Shown here in pieces: positions 1-10,700 of a DNA stretch of 64,000 nt. Origin of the DNA: SLST01 sp046538735 (GTDB lineage Bacteria; Spirochaetota; Spirochaetia; DSM-27196; SLST01); the NCBI GenBank assembly GCA_046538735.1, contig JBKHII010000002.1, positions 1 to 64,000 on the forward strand, in the 5' to 3' direction. Both the position numbers and the translations under genes were made by a program. The notes under the pieces were generated by a model that saw only the letters and a list, made by a program, of their open reading frames with translations, ran no database searches and was not told the DNA's origin. Positions within the stretch are counted from its first letter, which is position 1; each line of letters starts with the position of its first letter.

Positions 1-2
1 CG

Positions 3-65
3 GTCGTGATCATCATCGCGATGCAGCACCAGTTCGTGGAAGGCATGACCGAGAAGGACAAATAG
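3..65 (+). CDS. 3' end of a protein, possibly a sugar ABC transporter permease
   Basis: Only the last 20 residues are present, read in the frame starting at base 3 and ending with TAG at 63-65. The tail has a hydrophobic run (VVIIIAM) followed by QFVEGMTEKDK. Many MalG-type sugar ABC permeases end with a last membrane helix followed by a short QxxFxxGxT tail, so that family is my guess. The fragment is too short to exclude other membrane proteins. The rest of the gene lies before the window. Confidence 0.4.
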   Translation, partial: VVIIIAMQHQFVEGMTEKDK

Positions 66-85
66 CCGGCGGCGCTCGGATCGCA

Positions 86-235
86 AATTGTCACGAAGCT
101 TGCAGATCGGACCTCCGTAACCCACGCCCGCAGCGGCAGACGGCATTGTACCGTTGCGCGTGCCTCACGCAGCGCCACAAAATGCTTCCGGACCGCGAGT
201 TCCGAGCGATCGACCTGCAAGGTCGGTGACATTTT
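86..235. repeat. Copy A of a 150-bp repeat with imperfect inverted ends
   Basis: The left end (AATTGTCACGAAGCTTGCAG) and the reverse complement of the right end (TGTCACCGACCTTGCAGGTC) match at about 17 of 22 positions. A diverged copy of the same length lies at 20516-20665. A 40-bp fragment matching the reverse complement of 86-125 at 36 of 40 positions lies at 29383-29422. No transposase is inside it. A MITE-like or REP-like non-autonomous element is the simplest reading. Confidence 0.6.
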
Positions 236-368
236 CGAAGGGTTCGAGGAAATGAAGGCCGTCTTCCTCGGGCTCGAGGAGTACGTTGAGGTCGATCCGG
301 TGGAGATCGAGCTGGTCGCACCGCGCGAGAGCGAGATTCGCGAGGTACTCGGCGTAGACTAGAGAAGC
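236..368 (+). other. Gene-poor spacer with a 36-codon open frame
   Basis: After the repeat there is a short open frame (ATG at 252, TAG at 360-362) encoding an acidic peptide ending in REVLGVD. The frame also runs back into the repeat end. It has no clear ribosome binding site and I recognise no family. It may be the tail of a gene broken by the repeat, or chance. Nothing else in this stretch can be supported. Confidence 0.25.
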
Positions 369-397
369 TTGCGCGCGGCACCGCAGCCGACTACAAT
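369..397 (+). promoter_or_regulatory. Possible sigma-70 promoter for the SH3 lipoprotein gene
   Basis: TTGCGC at 369-374 and TACAAT at 392-397 are separated by 17 bases and lie about 70 bases before the ATG at 465. The -10 box is good and the -35 box is weak, so this is a candidate only. Confidence 0.35.
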
Positions 398-464
398 ACC
401 GGCAGACGGCAGCTATCCACTGCCGATACATCAAAAAGTTCACATTTCATTCGTGGAGGGAACT

Positions 465-1499
465 ATGCGTCGCATCAGCATCGCGTGGGTTGTAGCACTG
501 CTCACGGTCGGAGTCGTATTCTGGTCGTGCGAGCCGACCGAGGGCGGGGCGCAAGACACCGCGGGCGCGGAGGACGGGATCCCGGCGGTGGTTCTGTTCG
601 AAGGCGCCTTGTTCGTAGAAGGAGATGTCGACGCAGAATCGGGTCGGCTGACCGAATCGGGCACGGACACGCTCGATCTCGGGGAGGCGGTTCGCTACCT
701 CGGCGAGTCGGCCACGTGGGAGTATCAAGGCAGCGATCTCGAGATGCTGAAAATCGTGCGCGACGACGACACGGTGGGCTACGCGTGGAGCGACTTCGTC
801 GCAACGAACGCGGTTCCGGGCGTCATCACCGCGGAGACGCGGATCTTCTCCGAAGGACAGGATGCGGGTGTGACCACCCGCATGCTCCCGCCGGTCCAGC
901 TCGTGGCCGTATTCGATGAGGAGTTCAAGGACGATCTCCTCCAGGTTTCGTTCACTCCGCTCGAGCCGACCGACACCTACGGCCGGAACCGGATCTACAC
1001 GGTCTACGTGAAGCGCAACGACATCACGACCGAAGCAAACGACGTGAAGGTCGCATACCTCTACTACCTCGCGACACGAACCGACGACGTCGACTCGAAG
1101 ATTGCACGCCTCGAGGTTGCGCTCGAGACGCAAAGCGTATTCTCGCCCCTCATGCAGTCCAATCTGGATAAGCTCCGTGGCGAAGGCGACCAAACGGCTG
1201 CCGCGGCTCCCGAGCAGGTGTCGGGCGGTATTCCCGAGGACTTCGAGATCACGGACGACGTGCAGGGAACCGAGGCGGCGCTCAACACGCGGTCGAACGT
1301 GAGGTCACGGCCCAGCCGTGACTCGGAGAGCGTGTCCATTCTCGAGGCGGGAACCTTCGTGACGGTGGATTTCCGCACAGTCGAAACCGAGACGATTCGG
1401 GGTCTGACCGACAGCTGGTACATGGTCACGATCCCGGCCGAAGACGGAACCTCGTATCAGGGGTGGATCTTCGGAGCGCTGCTCGACGAAGTCGAGTAG
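465..1499 (+). CDS. SH3-domain lipoprotein
   Basis: A 344-residue exported protein. The start at 465 follows GGAGGG. The open frame runs further upstream, but that part looks non-coding. The N-terminus is a signal peptide ending in FWSC, a lipobox-like site, so the protein is probably lipid-anchored. Residues about 275-340 (TRSNVRSRPSRDSESVSI to WYMVTIP and GWIF) have the form of a bacterial SH3 domain, a fold that often binds peptidoglycan or peptides. The middle contains two further beta-rich stretches that may be degenerate SH3 copies. It heads a co-directional run of envelope genes (zinc-ribbon protein, giant lipoprotein, A2M-like protein, PBP1C), so a role near the cell wall is inferred. 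The exact function is unknown. Confidence 0.7.
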   Translation: MRRISIAWVVALLTVGVVFWSCEPTEGGAQDTAGAEDGIPAVVLFEGALFVEGDVDAESGRLTESGTDTLDLGEAVRYLGESATWEYQGSDLEMLKIVRDDDTVGYAWSDFVATNAVPGVITAETRIFSEGQDAGVTTRMLPPVQLVAVFDEEFKDDLLQVSFTPLEPTDTYGRNRIYTVYVKRNDITTEANDVKVAYLYYLATRTDDVDSKIARLEVALETQSVFSPLMQSNLDKLRGEGDQTAAAAPEQVSGGIPEDFEITDDVQGTEAALNTRSNVRSRPSRDSESVSILEAGTFVTVDFRTVETETIRGLTDSWYMVTIPAEDGTSYQGWIFGALLDEVE

Positions 1500-1519
1500 G
1501 TAGAGAAGGAGAGCACGCC

Positions 1520-2449
1520 ATGAGTTACGGAGAGTGTCGCTGCTGCGGGTTCTGGGTTCTCGACCGCGATCGGCACTGTCCGGATTGCGGGTGCCGGTTC
1601 CCCATCAGGGCGCGAAGGCACCTCTTCGTGTGGTTCCTGCCGGGGGCGGCACTCGTTGGGCTCGCCCTGTTCTACGCGGTCGTCGCGCTCCTTCCGAGCT
1701 ACCAGCCCCGATTCCTCGCGTTCGCGCAGATCGGGGCAGGGCTCTTGGTCGCCGGCCTGTTGATCGGTCTCATCGTAGACAAGGCGCTCTACGGACGCGA
1801 CCGCTTCGTCGATCGCAGCCTGAAGGGCGACGAGCGGAACGTTGGCGAGCGGATTCGCGACATAGACAACCGCGTGAGGAGGATCGGCCAGGTCAGAATG
1901 AAGGCGCTCGCGGGGAAGGAATCGGACAAGCAGCGGTCCATGCTCGATCTCATGGACAACGCGCAGGCGATGCTCGAACGGTACCGGGATCGATACGAAA
2001 TCGAACTGTGGAAAATCGAGGTGCTGCGATGGAAGAATACGCTCGAGCCGATCGCCTTCCAGTGGCAGCAGGCCGACTACAACACGTGCGATCGAAAGCT
2101 GGATGAGCTCTCGGCTGCGATCGAGGCGGCGGGTGCGCTCCTGGAACGGTATCGCTCGCACCGGCTCTCCGACCTGGACGAGGCCGAGGCGGTAATGGAC
2201 GACATCTCCGAGTACCTCGACCACTGCCACTCGTTCTACGAGGGAATCACCGCACGCCAAGCGAAGCTCGCGATCAACGACGATTCGCCGGCCGACCCAC
2301 GCGTCGCCACGGTCGCCTCGTCCGGCACGGCGGAAGAGACGCTCCTTCGATCGCGCAACGACGTCGCATCGTTCGTGCACGCCTTCGAAGACCTGGAAAA
2401 CGAGTTTGACCGGATTGATGCCGACGATTCACTCTCGGCGTCCACCTGA
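1520..2449 (+). CDS. Zinc-ribbon membrane protein with coiled-coil tail
   Basis: A 309-residue protein starting at the ATG at 1520, 20 bases after the SH3 lipoprotein gene, with AAGGAGAG upstream. Residues 5-27 hold CRCC and CPDCGC, a likely zinc ribbon on the cytoplasmic side. Two hydrophobic segments follow (about residues 35-60 and 70-90). The rest is highly charged and helical, probably coiled coil, ending in an acidic, serine-rich tail. I recognise no named family. The gene order suggests it is transcribed with the lipoproteins on either side. Zinc-ribbon membrane proteins are often sensors or scaffolds, but nothing here shows which. Confidence 0.6.
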   Translation: MSYGECRCCGFWVLDRDRHCPDCGCRFPIRARRHLFVWFLPGAALVGLALFYAVVALLPSYQPRFLAFAQIGAGLLVAGLLIGLIVDKALYGRDRFVDRSLKGDERNVGERIRDIDNRVRRIGQVRMKALAGKESDKQRSMLDLMDNAQAMLERYRDRYEIELWKIEVLRWKNTLEPIAFQWQQADYNTCDRKLDELSAAIEAAGALLERYRSHRLSDLDEAEAVMDDISEYLDHCHSFYEGITARQAKLAINDDSPADPRVATVASSGTAEETLLRSRNDVASFVHAFEDLENEFDRIDADDSLSAST

Positions 2450-2555
2450 GCAGCGCGACACAAACCACCCCCGTCGCGCGCAAAACCGCTTTCGTCCTCT
2501 CCTTGAGTGTACTATGATCGGCTCATCGCTCAGACCCCATCTCAGGGAGGTTCTC

Positions 2556-5500
2556 ATGACTCGAACGACGGCCGGCTGCCGGCTCCTCGCGGTGTCACTC
2601 ACATTGCTGTTCGCCCTGCTCGGGTGCGCATCGCATCAGGGCGGCGAGTCGGAGGCCTCCCCGGAGCTCGATCGCTGGCTCTCTGAGCAGGACGGTGAGA
2701 CGGACACCGGCGTTCCGGAGCGCAGCGCGTCGCCGCCCCGCACCGTTCCACTCGAATCGCTGCGCGCGGACGAAGTAGCCGCAGCAACCGAGGCGGACGT
2801 CCCACCGCCGGAGTACTTCTCGTTCGAGCTGCCGGAACCCCGCTACGTGAGCATTGCCGCGACGAGCACCGCCGGAGCAGCAATCTCGCTGATCGATCGC
2901 AGCACGGGTGTGCTTGCGCGGGCCGGTGCCGCCGGTACGGCGGACGGTCGAATCGACCGGCTCCTGGATGCAGGCGAGTACCGGGTCTCCGTGGAGACGG
3001 CGATCAAAGCGGATACGGCCGAGATCGCAGTCACGGAGTTCCGCGAAATGGAGACGCGCGCCGAGCTCCTGATGCGAAACGCCCCGGGCGAGCTTCACAC
3101 AACGACCTTGAACGACGGCGAACACCGCTCCTACTGGGTCCACGTGGCGGAAGACGAGCCGCTCGTGATCGAGGCGATGGGGCGCGCGCTTCGCGAGGTA
3201 CGAATCTGGAAAGACGGTGTCTGGGTCGTCCCTGAACAGCCTGCGGTATCGGAGTACTCGCCGATGTCCGGGCAACCGATGGGGCATACGCAGATGACCG
3301 CGGACCTTGCGCCCGGCGACTACCTTGTCACCTTCTACGGCGGTGTCCCGCGCGAGTGGGCCGAGGATGCCACCGGAAATCCTTTCTACGTCCGTCGCGG
3401 CGCGCGGTATCTGGGCGACACGGTAGACGCCCGGACTCGTATCAGTCCGCTCGGACGGGATGCGTTCCTCGTCTCAGGCGACGTGACCGTGATCGAAGTG
3501 GAAAACACCGACTTCGTGCCGGTCACGATCGGCGTGGCCGGTTTCGGCAGGGGAGCCAACCGGTACCGACCGAACGCCACAGCTTCCATCCGTTCGACCG
3601 ACGAGTCCACGAGGAGTCGAACCAGCACGTACCGGGGCGGAACTCTACAGTGGCTCTTCGTCGTGGGCACACCGGGCGATCAGATCAGGATCCGCGCCAT
3701 TCCGCGGCGAACTCGGTACGAGATCGACGAGCCCACGCGAGGCTCTCAGTACCTCATCTCCACGATCAGCACGCTCGACTCCGACCACGCGATCGACGCG
3801 ACGCCCGTCATCACGGCCGACCGGACGCGCGAGCGGCGGGAAGAGGTGCTCAGCGCAAACGCCATCCCGGTTTCGGACGGGTCCCCGCTCGTTCGGGAGA
3901 TCAACCTCAACACCACCGTTGTATTCACCGTGGACCTTCGCGAATCGGGCAGATGGGCTCTGATCCATGATCGTCCGAAGGACGCGCTCGTCGCGACCTC
4001 GATCGTTCCCCTGCGCGACGCGGCGCACGTGTCGAGTCCTGACGTCACGACCGAGAACCCGGCGACGTTCGATCTGGATGCGGGCACGCACCTCGTTGTT
4101 CTTCGGCCCACTACCCCGGGCGTCGTCCGCTTCGCGCTCTACCGGCGCGGCCTGTTCGGCGGCGCGAGCGACAGACGCGCAGCCTCGCTGCTCGAAGGCG
4201 ACATCGCACCGCCGCGTGCGGATACAACCGTCATCACGGCGCCGAACCGGATCGAGGCGGGGCGCGATCACACGGTCTCGCTGAACGACCGAAGCGGCCC
4301 GACTTCCGCGCTCTTCGTGGAACGACTACCGCTCTCGCTCTCGCAGCCGGTTCCCCTCACGATCGAGGCGGGAGAGCAGCTCGAGATCCCGATCTTCCCG
4401 TCCGAGCCGGGCCGCATATCGACCGGTTACGACTCCATTCAGATCACGAGAAACGGGAGACGCGTCTCCGAGGGAGACACGATCCCCGACGGTCGCTCCA
4501 CGCTCGCGATACGGAACAGCGGCCGAACGGCAACGACCTTCGTCCTGAGGCTCGATCCGATTCACGTTGCTTCGTTCAGCGCGCCGGAGATATCGCGTCT
4601 CGAAGATGCGCTCCCGCTCCTCGCACCGGGTGAGACCGTGTTCCACGACTACGCGAGGAGGCAAACACGGCAGTTCCTGCTCCGCGTGGAGAGCCCCGCA
4701 TTCTACGAGCTCCAGACGACCGGACGACTCGCGACCGCTATCGTAACGCGAACGCAAGTGGACCCTCAGGGGTTCAGCGCGCAATCGAACGGTCCCGGCC
4801 GGAACGCGCGCGTTCAGGCGTTTTTCCGTCCCGGAGACTACCTCGTAGAGGTCCGTACGGTCGGAGTCTCGGCCGGACGTGCCGGGCTCATCATGAAGCC
4901 GCTCGAGATCGAAGACTTGGGGCGTTTGAGCGAGGGCGCATGGCACCGTTCCGAAGTCGCGGCGGGCGTGGGGCTCTCCGGGACGGTCGTCGTGAGCGAG
5001 CGCGGACGGTTCTCCTTCGAGACGGTAGGCCTGTACGGCAGCCCGACGACGCGCCTCGAGGACGCGGACGCGTGGCCGGTTCTCGGAGACACGCTCGTCC
5101 CGGGAGTCTACACCTACTACTCGTGGCCGCAGACGGTCTGGAACCGGCGACTGGTGAGGTACTCGGCGATGGAGGATCCGGAGACCTTCGCGTCCGATGA
5201 GCCGTGGCCGATCGAGCTCAACGGTTCCGTCGGCCGCACGTGGTACGAGAGCGAAGGCAGGACCCCGGACCGTTTCATCGTGGAAAGCCCGGCGGTGATC
5301 CCGGTCTCGCTGTCGCTTCCGGCCACGATGGAGTGGTGGATCGACGGTGGAGACGGGGCGCGTATCGCCGAGGGCACGGGAGCAGGCTCGTTCGACCTTC
5401 CGCAGGGCGATTCGACCATCTCAGTGCGCGCTCGCGAGGAGAACAACCGCGTGGGCTACCGCCTGTCGCTCTCTACTCGCGTCCTCGCGCACGGTGTCGG

Positions 5501-7775
5501 CCAGTCGGTTACCCGCCTTCCCGCCTCATTGCCGGTCGTCGTGGGAACAGCAGGCATCTACGAGTTCTCGAGCTCCGGCACCTGGGACGTGCGGGCGGAG
5601 CTCCGGACGACGAACGACGAACCGGTCGTTCTCGCTCGCGGAGACGATCGCCCCGGCGACTGGAACTTCCACATTGCCCGCTACCTGACGCCGGGCAGCT
5701 ACCAACTTGACCTGTCGCAATCGTTCCCGGGTTCGGGCACCGTGAACGTCTCGAGCACGCTCCGGGAAGAAGTATGGGTCGAAGAGCAGTCTCTTCCGTT
5801 CGAGACGAACCTCCGACTCGATCGAACGATCGTGGGCGTGCCCTTCCGCGTTGACCGCGACGGTGCGGCGGTGAGGATCACGAGCGACTCGTCCGCGACG
5901 GAGCTCGCGCTCTATCGTGGCGAGGTGCTCGTAGCTGAGGGGCGGAACGAGATCTTCGTTCCGCTTCGCAGCGGCGAGTCCTACGTCTTGCGCCTGCGAA
6001 ACGCATCGCTCGATCCCACCAGGGTCGGCGTCGCGATCGGGATCGCCGAGACTCAGACCGTACGGTGGGACGGAACCACGGAGCTCCTGCTGCCGCCGGG
6101 CGCGGCACGCGTGACGAACACGGCGCGGCTCGCGGTTACCGCAAGCCCCGAGAACCGGGGCGTGGATCCGAACCTCACGAGCGCGATCGAGCGCCCGGCA
6201 ACGCCGGCGTCCGACCGCGTGATCGCGGCATCCGGCGGCACGCTCTGGAGCCGGCTCGGCGACGAGGCGGTATCCCTTCGCGCGCTCGCGGTGACGCCCG
6301 GTCCGGCCCGCGTCTTCAACGTGACGGACGACGACGTGGCGTTCCGTGTGTCGGTTGCCGAAGGGAACGTTGGATTGCTCGAAGCACGGACGATGGCGGG
6401 CCATCTGGGCCTGAATGCGGACCGGTTCCCGTGGACGCCCGAAACTCGCGACTGGTCTGCCGCGGACGTGGCTCGGTCGTCTACGATACTCGGAGTATCC
6501 TCGGGCGTGCCCCTCCAGGCGTGGCTGTGGGACGGAGCTCCCCAGCGGCTCGGCCGGCGCGTGGAGCTGCTCATGCGAGAGACTCCGATCGTTGATACGA
6601 GGGAGCTCTCGAGCGACGCGCTTGTGTCCGTGCCGGCGACGTCTGCGATCGAGATCCCGGCTGCAAACGCCTCGTCCGTTCGGGCGATCCTCTCCCCCGG
6701 ACTTGTCGCCGTCGCGAGCAACGGCGGCCGGACGCTCGCTACGGTTGCGGCCGGAGACGCGAACCGGTCGGCTCGACTGCCGGGCGGCGGAACGATCTAC
6801 CTCGTGAACACGGGTCGCCGGGAGGCGATCGCGCGACTACAGGACGAGCCGCGGATCGAACCGCTTCGCGTGACCGCCGCAACCCCTGCGCAGCGGATGC
6901 TCGCAGCGCGGGAGACCGTCACGGTGGCGATCGAGGCGAACCGGACGGACGGTATTCTGGGCGTCTGGGCGGTGGATCCGGCTGAGGTCGTCCTCTTCAC
7001 GGAGACCGGTCGCCGGATCGAGGCCCGCCCGCCGGGACCCGACGCGCCGTACTGGACGCTGCCTTCGCTCCGAGGAACGCTTCGGGTCCACGGCAACGAG
7101 GGCCCGCTCGCGGCGTGGATTGAATCCGGCGATGACAATCTGCAGTGGATTGCCCAGGGGAGCGGCTCGGCAACAGCCGTGAACGCCGGATCGTACCCGA
7201 TGCTGTCCCAGCCGCAGCGGTGGACCGTCGACCTGTCTGAAGAGTCGTTCGTGCTGATCGCTACGCAGAACCGCGGTGTGACGATGCTCCAGCCGGAGGA
7301 TGACGCCGGCAGGCCGCTCGTCGCGATGGGCTCGGGCGTGTCGCGGCGCATCTTCGCGGTACTCGGGCCGGGACGCCATACGGTCGTCACTCGACCGCTC
7401 GCCGGCGAGCCGCAGCCCGACCCGCTCGGCGTGCAGATCCTGCAACCGGCGCGGATTTCCGAGACGCTGGACGCCGAACCGCTGTTCCTCGCGGCGCATG
7501 AGCGAACGGTGTTCGGCTTCGAGGTAGCCTCGGACGGTGCAGTCGGCGTTGGTCTCGAGACGGAGACCGACGACTTCACGACCTACCTGCTGGACGACGA
7601 ATTGAACGTACTCGGCTCGGGGCGGCTCTTCTACCGAACGCTCACGGCCGGCTCCTACTACTTGCTGGCAGAGAACGGCGACTCCCCGATGAGGGCAACG
7701 CCGGTCATACTCGCCGACCGCGGCAGCCGCACCGGCGTGCCCGAAGACGTGATCGAAAACTACCGGGAGAACTAG
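2556..7775 (+). CDS. Giant beta-sandwich-repeat lipoprotein (1739 aa)
   Basis: The start at 2556 follows CAGGGAGG. The N-terminus is a lipoprotein signal peptide ending in LLGC (Cys about residue 25). The mature part has a low-complexity acidic linker and then a long series of beta-rich domains. A short turn-and-strand motif of the type (A/P)G(E/D/S)Y recurs near residues 135, 250, 507, 757, 847, 1043 and 1695, as in pre-peptidase C-terminal and other jelly-roll domains. No catalytic motif is visible. The stop codon (7773-7775) directly abuts the ATG of the alpha-2-macroglobulin-like gene, so the two are probably translated together. I infer a surface- or periplasm-exposed partner of that protein. 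The family is not one I can name. Confidence 0.6.
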   Translation: MTRTTAGCRLLAVSLTLLFALLGCASHQGGESEASPELDRWLSEQDGETDTGVPERSASPPRTVPLESLRADEVAAATEADVPPPEYFSFELPEPRYVSIAATSTAGAAISLIDRSTGVLARAGAAGTADGRIDRLLDAGEYRVSVETAIKADTAEIAVTEFREMETRAELLMRNAPGELHTTTLNDGEHRSYWVHVAEDEPLVIEAMGRALREVRIWKDGVWVVPEQPAVSEYSPMSGQPMGHTQMTADLAPGDYLVTFYGGVPREWAEDATGNPFYVRRGARYLGDTVDARTRISPLGRDAFLVSGDVTVIEVENTDFVPVTIGVAGFGRGANRYRPNATASIRSTDESTRSRTSTYRGGTLQWLFVVGTPGDQIRIRAIPRRTRYEIDEPTRGSQYLISTISTLDSDHAIDATPVITADRTRERREEVLSANAIPVSDGSPLVREINLNTTVVFTVDLRESGRWALIHDRPKDALVATSIVPLRDAAHVSSPDVTTENPATFDLDAGTHLVVLRPTTPGVVRFALYRRGLFGGASDRRAASLLEGDIAPPRADTTVITAPNRIEAGRDHTVSLNDRSGPTSALFVERLPLSLSQPVPLTIEAGEQLEIPIFPSEPGRISTGYDSIQITRNGRRVSEGDTIPDGRSTLAIRNSGRTATTFVLRLDPIHVASFSAPEISRLEDALPLLAPGETVFHDYARRQTRQFLLRVESPAFYELQTTGRLATAIVTRTQVDPQGFSAQSNGPGRNARVQAFFRPGDYLVEVRTVGVSAGRAGLIMKPLEIEDLGRLSEGAWHRSEVAAGVGLSGTVVVSERGRFSFETVGLYGSPTTRLEDADAWPVLGDTLVPGVYTYYSWPQTVWNRRLVRYSAMEDPETFASDEPWPIELNGSVGRTWYESEGRTPDRFIVESPAVIPVSLSLPATMEWWIDGGDGARIAEGTGAGSFDLPQGDSTISVRAREENNRVGYRLSLSTRVLAHGVGQSVTRLPASLPVVVGTAGIYEFSSSGTWDVRAELRTTNDEPVVLARGDDRPGDWNFHIARYLTPGSYQLDLSQSFPGSGTVNVSSTLREEVWVEEQSLPFETNLRLDRTIVGVPFRVDRDGAAVRITSDSSATELALYRGEVLVAEGRNEIFVPLRSGESYVLRLRNASLDPTRVGVAIGIAETQTVRWDGTTELLLPPGAARVTNTARLAVTASPENRGVDPNLTSAIERPATPASDRVIAASGGTLWSRLGDEAVSLRALAVTPGPARVFNVTDDDVAFRVSVAEGNVGLLEARTMAGHLGLNADRFPWTPETRDWSAADVARSSTILGVSSGVPLQAWLWDGAPQRLGRRVELLMRETPIVDTRELSSDALVSVPATSAIEIPAANASSVRAILSPGLVAVASNGGRTLATVAAGDANRSARLPGGGTIYLVNTGRREAIARLQDEPRIEPLRVTAATPAQRMLAARETVTVAIEANRTDGILGVWAVDPAEVVLFTETGRRIEARPPGPDAPYWTLPSLRGTLRVHGNEGPLAAWIESGDDNLQWIAQGSGSATAVNAGSYPMLSQPQRWTVDLSEESFVLIATQNRGVTMLQPEDDAGRPLVAMGSGVSRRIFAVLGPGRHTVVTRPLAGEPQPDPLGVQILQPARISETLDAEPLFLAAHERTVFGFEVASDGAVGVGLETETDDFTTYLLDDELNVLGSGRLFYRTLTAGSYYLLAENGDSPMRATPVILADRGSRTGVPEDVIENYREN

Positions 7776-10700
7776 ATGAAGAGGACGAACCTGCTCAAGA
7801 CGGCCGCCGTACTAACTCTGCTCGCGTGCGCCGCGTCGCTCTCCGCCCAGGACGGCGCGACTCGAATCGTCCCTGACGAATTCCTCCGCTCGTGGGACCC
7901 CGTCACCCTGATCTTCGACTCGAACGTGGGCCCGGCCCAGGGTGGTTCGGCGGACGAGCCGGGGAGCCTCTTCCGGATCGAACCCGACCACGCCGGCGAA
8001 TACCGGTGGGTGGACGCGCGGACGCTGCAGTTCCTGCCCGCCGACCCGTGGCCGCCGCTTGCGACGATCTCGGTGACCTCCGGCGACTCGGAGTTCGCGT
8101 TGCAGACGCTCATGGCCCCCCCGACCTCGGTCGTCCCATACGACCGGGCGAGCAACTTGGAGCCGGTCGACCGGATCACGGTGACTCTCCCGGAGTGGGT
8201 CGACCCGGCTCGTCTCGCGGCGATGATCGAAATCGAGGCCCGGCCGCTTCCCGGACTCGAAGGGCAATCGGTCGTGCGGTTGGACGAGAACGATATCAGC
8301 ATTCGCATCCAGGACCCGCGCGAGGGCACCGAACGAGCCACCGCCGTCGTAGAGCTCTCCGAGCCGATCGGATACGGCAGGGAGATTACGTTTGCGATAC
8401 GTCTCGCGGAGGGCGCCTCCTCGGACGCGCACGTGGCGTCCTACAGCTTCTCCACGCGACCTCTCTTCCGGCTCGTGGCGATGGGCTCGGGGAATGTCAG
8501 CCTGCCCGTGAGCTCGCGAGGCAGTCTCTACGCGACTGATCAGGCGATCGCGGTGCCGAATCAGCACCGGCCGCTCTTCCTCCAGTTCTCCGAACCGCTC
8601 GGGCATCTCTCGTTGGAGGAGGTGAAGCGCCTCGTCCACTTCACCCCGGCCGTACGCAACTTCAGCTTCGAAGTGACGAACAACCGTCTCTACCTCCATC
8701 TGGATGCGGATGCGGAGGTTCCGTACGAGCTTCACATCGAGCACGAACCGATCCTCTCCTCGGGTGGTCGCGTGCTCGCGGAATTCGACCGGTCCGGACT
8801 CCCGTTCTACTTCCAGCGCCAGCAACCCTACCTCAGGTGGGAGAACGGAGAGGCGATCGTGGAGCGGTTCGGTCCGCAGGTCTTTCCGATGGAAGGGCGC
8901 GGGGTCGGCCGGATCGATCTACGCGTCTACGAGATCGATCCGTACGACCGCGACTTCTGGCCGTTCAGCTCGACTCCGCTCTCGGTGGACGAGGAGTCAC
9001 GCCCGCCGATGCCGGGCGAGTCGATCCAGACGCGCGAACGTGCGGTGCGAGCGTTGGGCAGCCCGAATGTGAGCTCGATCATCTCGCTTCCGATCGAGGA
9101 GTCGAGCCCGAGTACCGACTTCGGACTCGATCTCTCGCCGTTCTTCGAGGAGATCAACGGCGAGCAAGCCCCCGGCACGTACCTCGTGGGCTACCGTGCC
9201 CTCGGGAGCGACCAGTCGCGTCAGTACGTCAGGGTCGTTGTCACCGATCTCGATCTTTCCGCGGTAGAGGAAGAGCACGCGGTCAACTTCGTCGTGACGT
9301 CGCTCTCGACCGGCAAGCCGATTCGCGGCGCGACCGTCACGATCGAGGGACAGGAGCGGGGCGGCGAGGGCTACGTGACCGTGGTCCAGGGCACCACCGA
9401 CAACGAGGGAGTGTTCCGCTACGAGCACCGCAATCGGATCGAGGAGACGATCCGGAGGATTGCGGTGACCTACAGCGACGACACACTCACCTTCGACCCG
9501 TCCGATCCGCCCCCGGCGTTCAGCAACAACCACTGGCACGGATCAACCACGCGGTGGCTGAGCTGGCTCAATCAGGAGCCGGTCAGCGTCCGCGACCAGG
9601 AGAACGTCAAGGGCTACCTTCTGACCGAACGGCCGATCTACCGGCCCGAAGAGCCGGTGCACATCCTCGGCTACGTGCGTTCGCGTCGGTCGGGAGCGAT
9701 CCTTCGCGACTCGCGGGCTACGGAGAGACGGCTCGATATCCGCGGACCGGGCGCATCGTGGACATACGAGGTCGAGCTCGATGAGTTCGGACAGTTCCAC
9801 GTGGAGTTCCACGAGTCGGACGTACCGACCGGGAGATACGTAGCAAACCTCTTCGACGCCGAGCTCGGACGCTCGCTCGCAACCGTGGACTTCCAGATCG
9901 AGAGCTACCGCGTTCCGCGGTTCGAGGTCCAGATCCACGGGCTCGAGCAGGTCCCGGTCGACGAGCCGTTCAGCATGGAGCTCGTTGCCGAGTACTACGC
10001 CGGCGGACGTGTCATCGGACGCCCGGTGTTCTGGCGCGTGACCGAGTCGGAGTATCAGCGCCGGCCGGTCGGGTTCCCGGGTTTCTCATTCTCGAGCTAC
10101 GAGAGCATCGGAACAACGCAGCGTCACCAGGCGAGCGGCATCACCCGGCAGGACACCACGGACGAGACGGGACTCGCCGGGCTCACGATCGACCCCACGC
10201 GAAGACAGAACGCGTCCGCGGTACGCTACCTCGTGGAAGGCACCGTGGACGGGGCGGACGGACAGCGAGTGACCGCAGTCAAGTCGGTCGTGGCGCTCCC
10301 GCCGTTCAGCGTGGGTATCAAGCAGGAGCGGTTCGTGCGCGACGCTCAGAGATTGTCGCCGCAGATCGTCGTGCTCGACTTCAACGCCGAGCCGCTTGCC
10401 GGAATCGAGTACGCCGTGCGCGTCTACCAGCGGCAGTGGCACTCCTACCTCGCCGAATCCGACTTCGTGACCGGTGCGGCGGAGTACCGGTCGGACGTCG
10501 TGGACGAGCTCATTCTCGAGGAGACCTACACCTCAACGGACGAAATCGCCGAACCGAGCTTTGCGCTCGAGGAGTCGGGCGTCTACATCATCGAGGTGCT
10601 CGCGCGCGACAACCTCGGGCGTCTCCAGACGGTTCGCGTGGACACCTATGTCCCGGGTACGTCGCCGGTCGCCTGGGATCGAACCGAGGCGAACGTGTTC

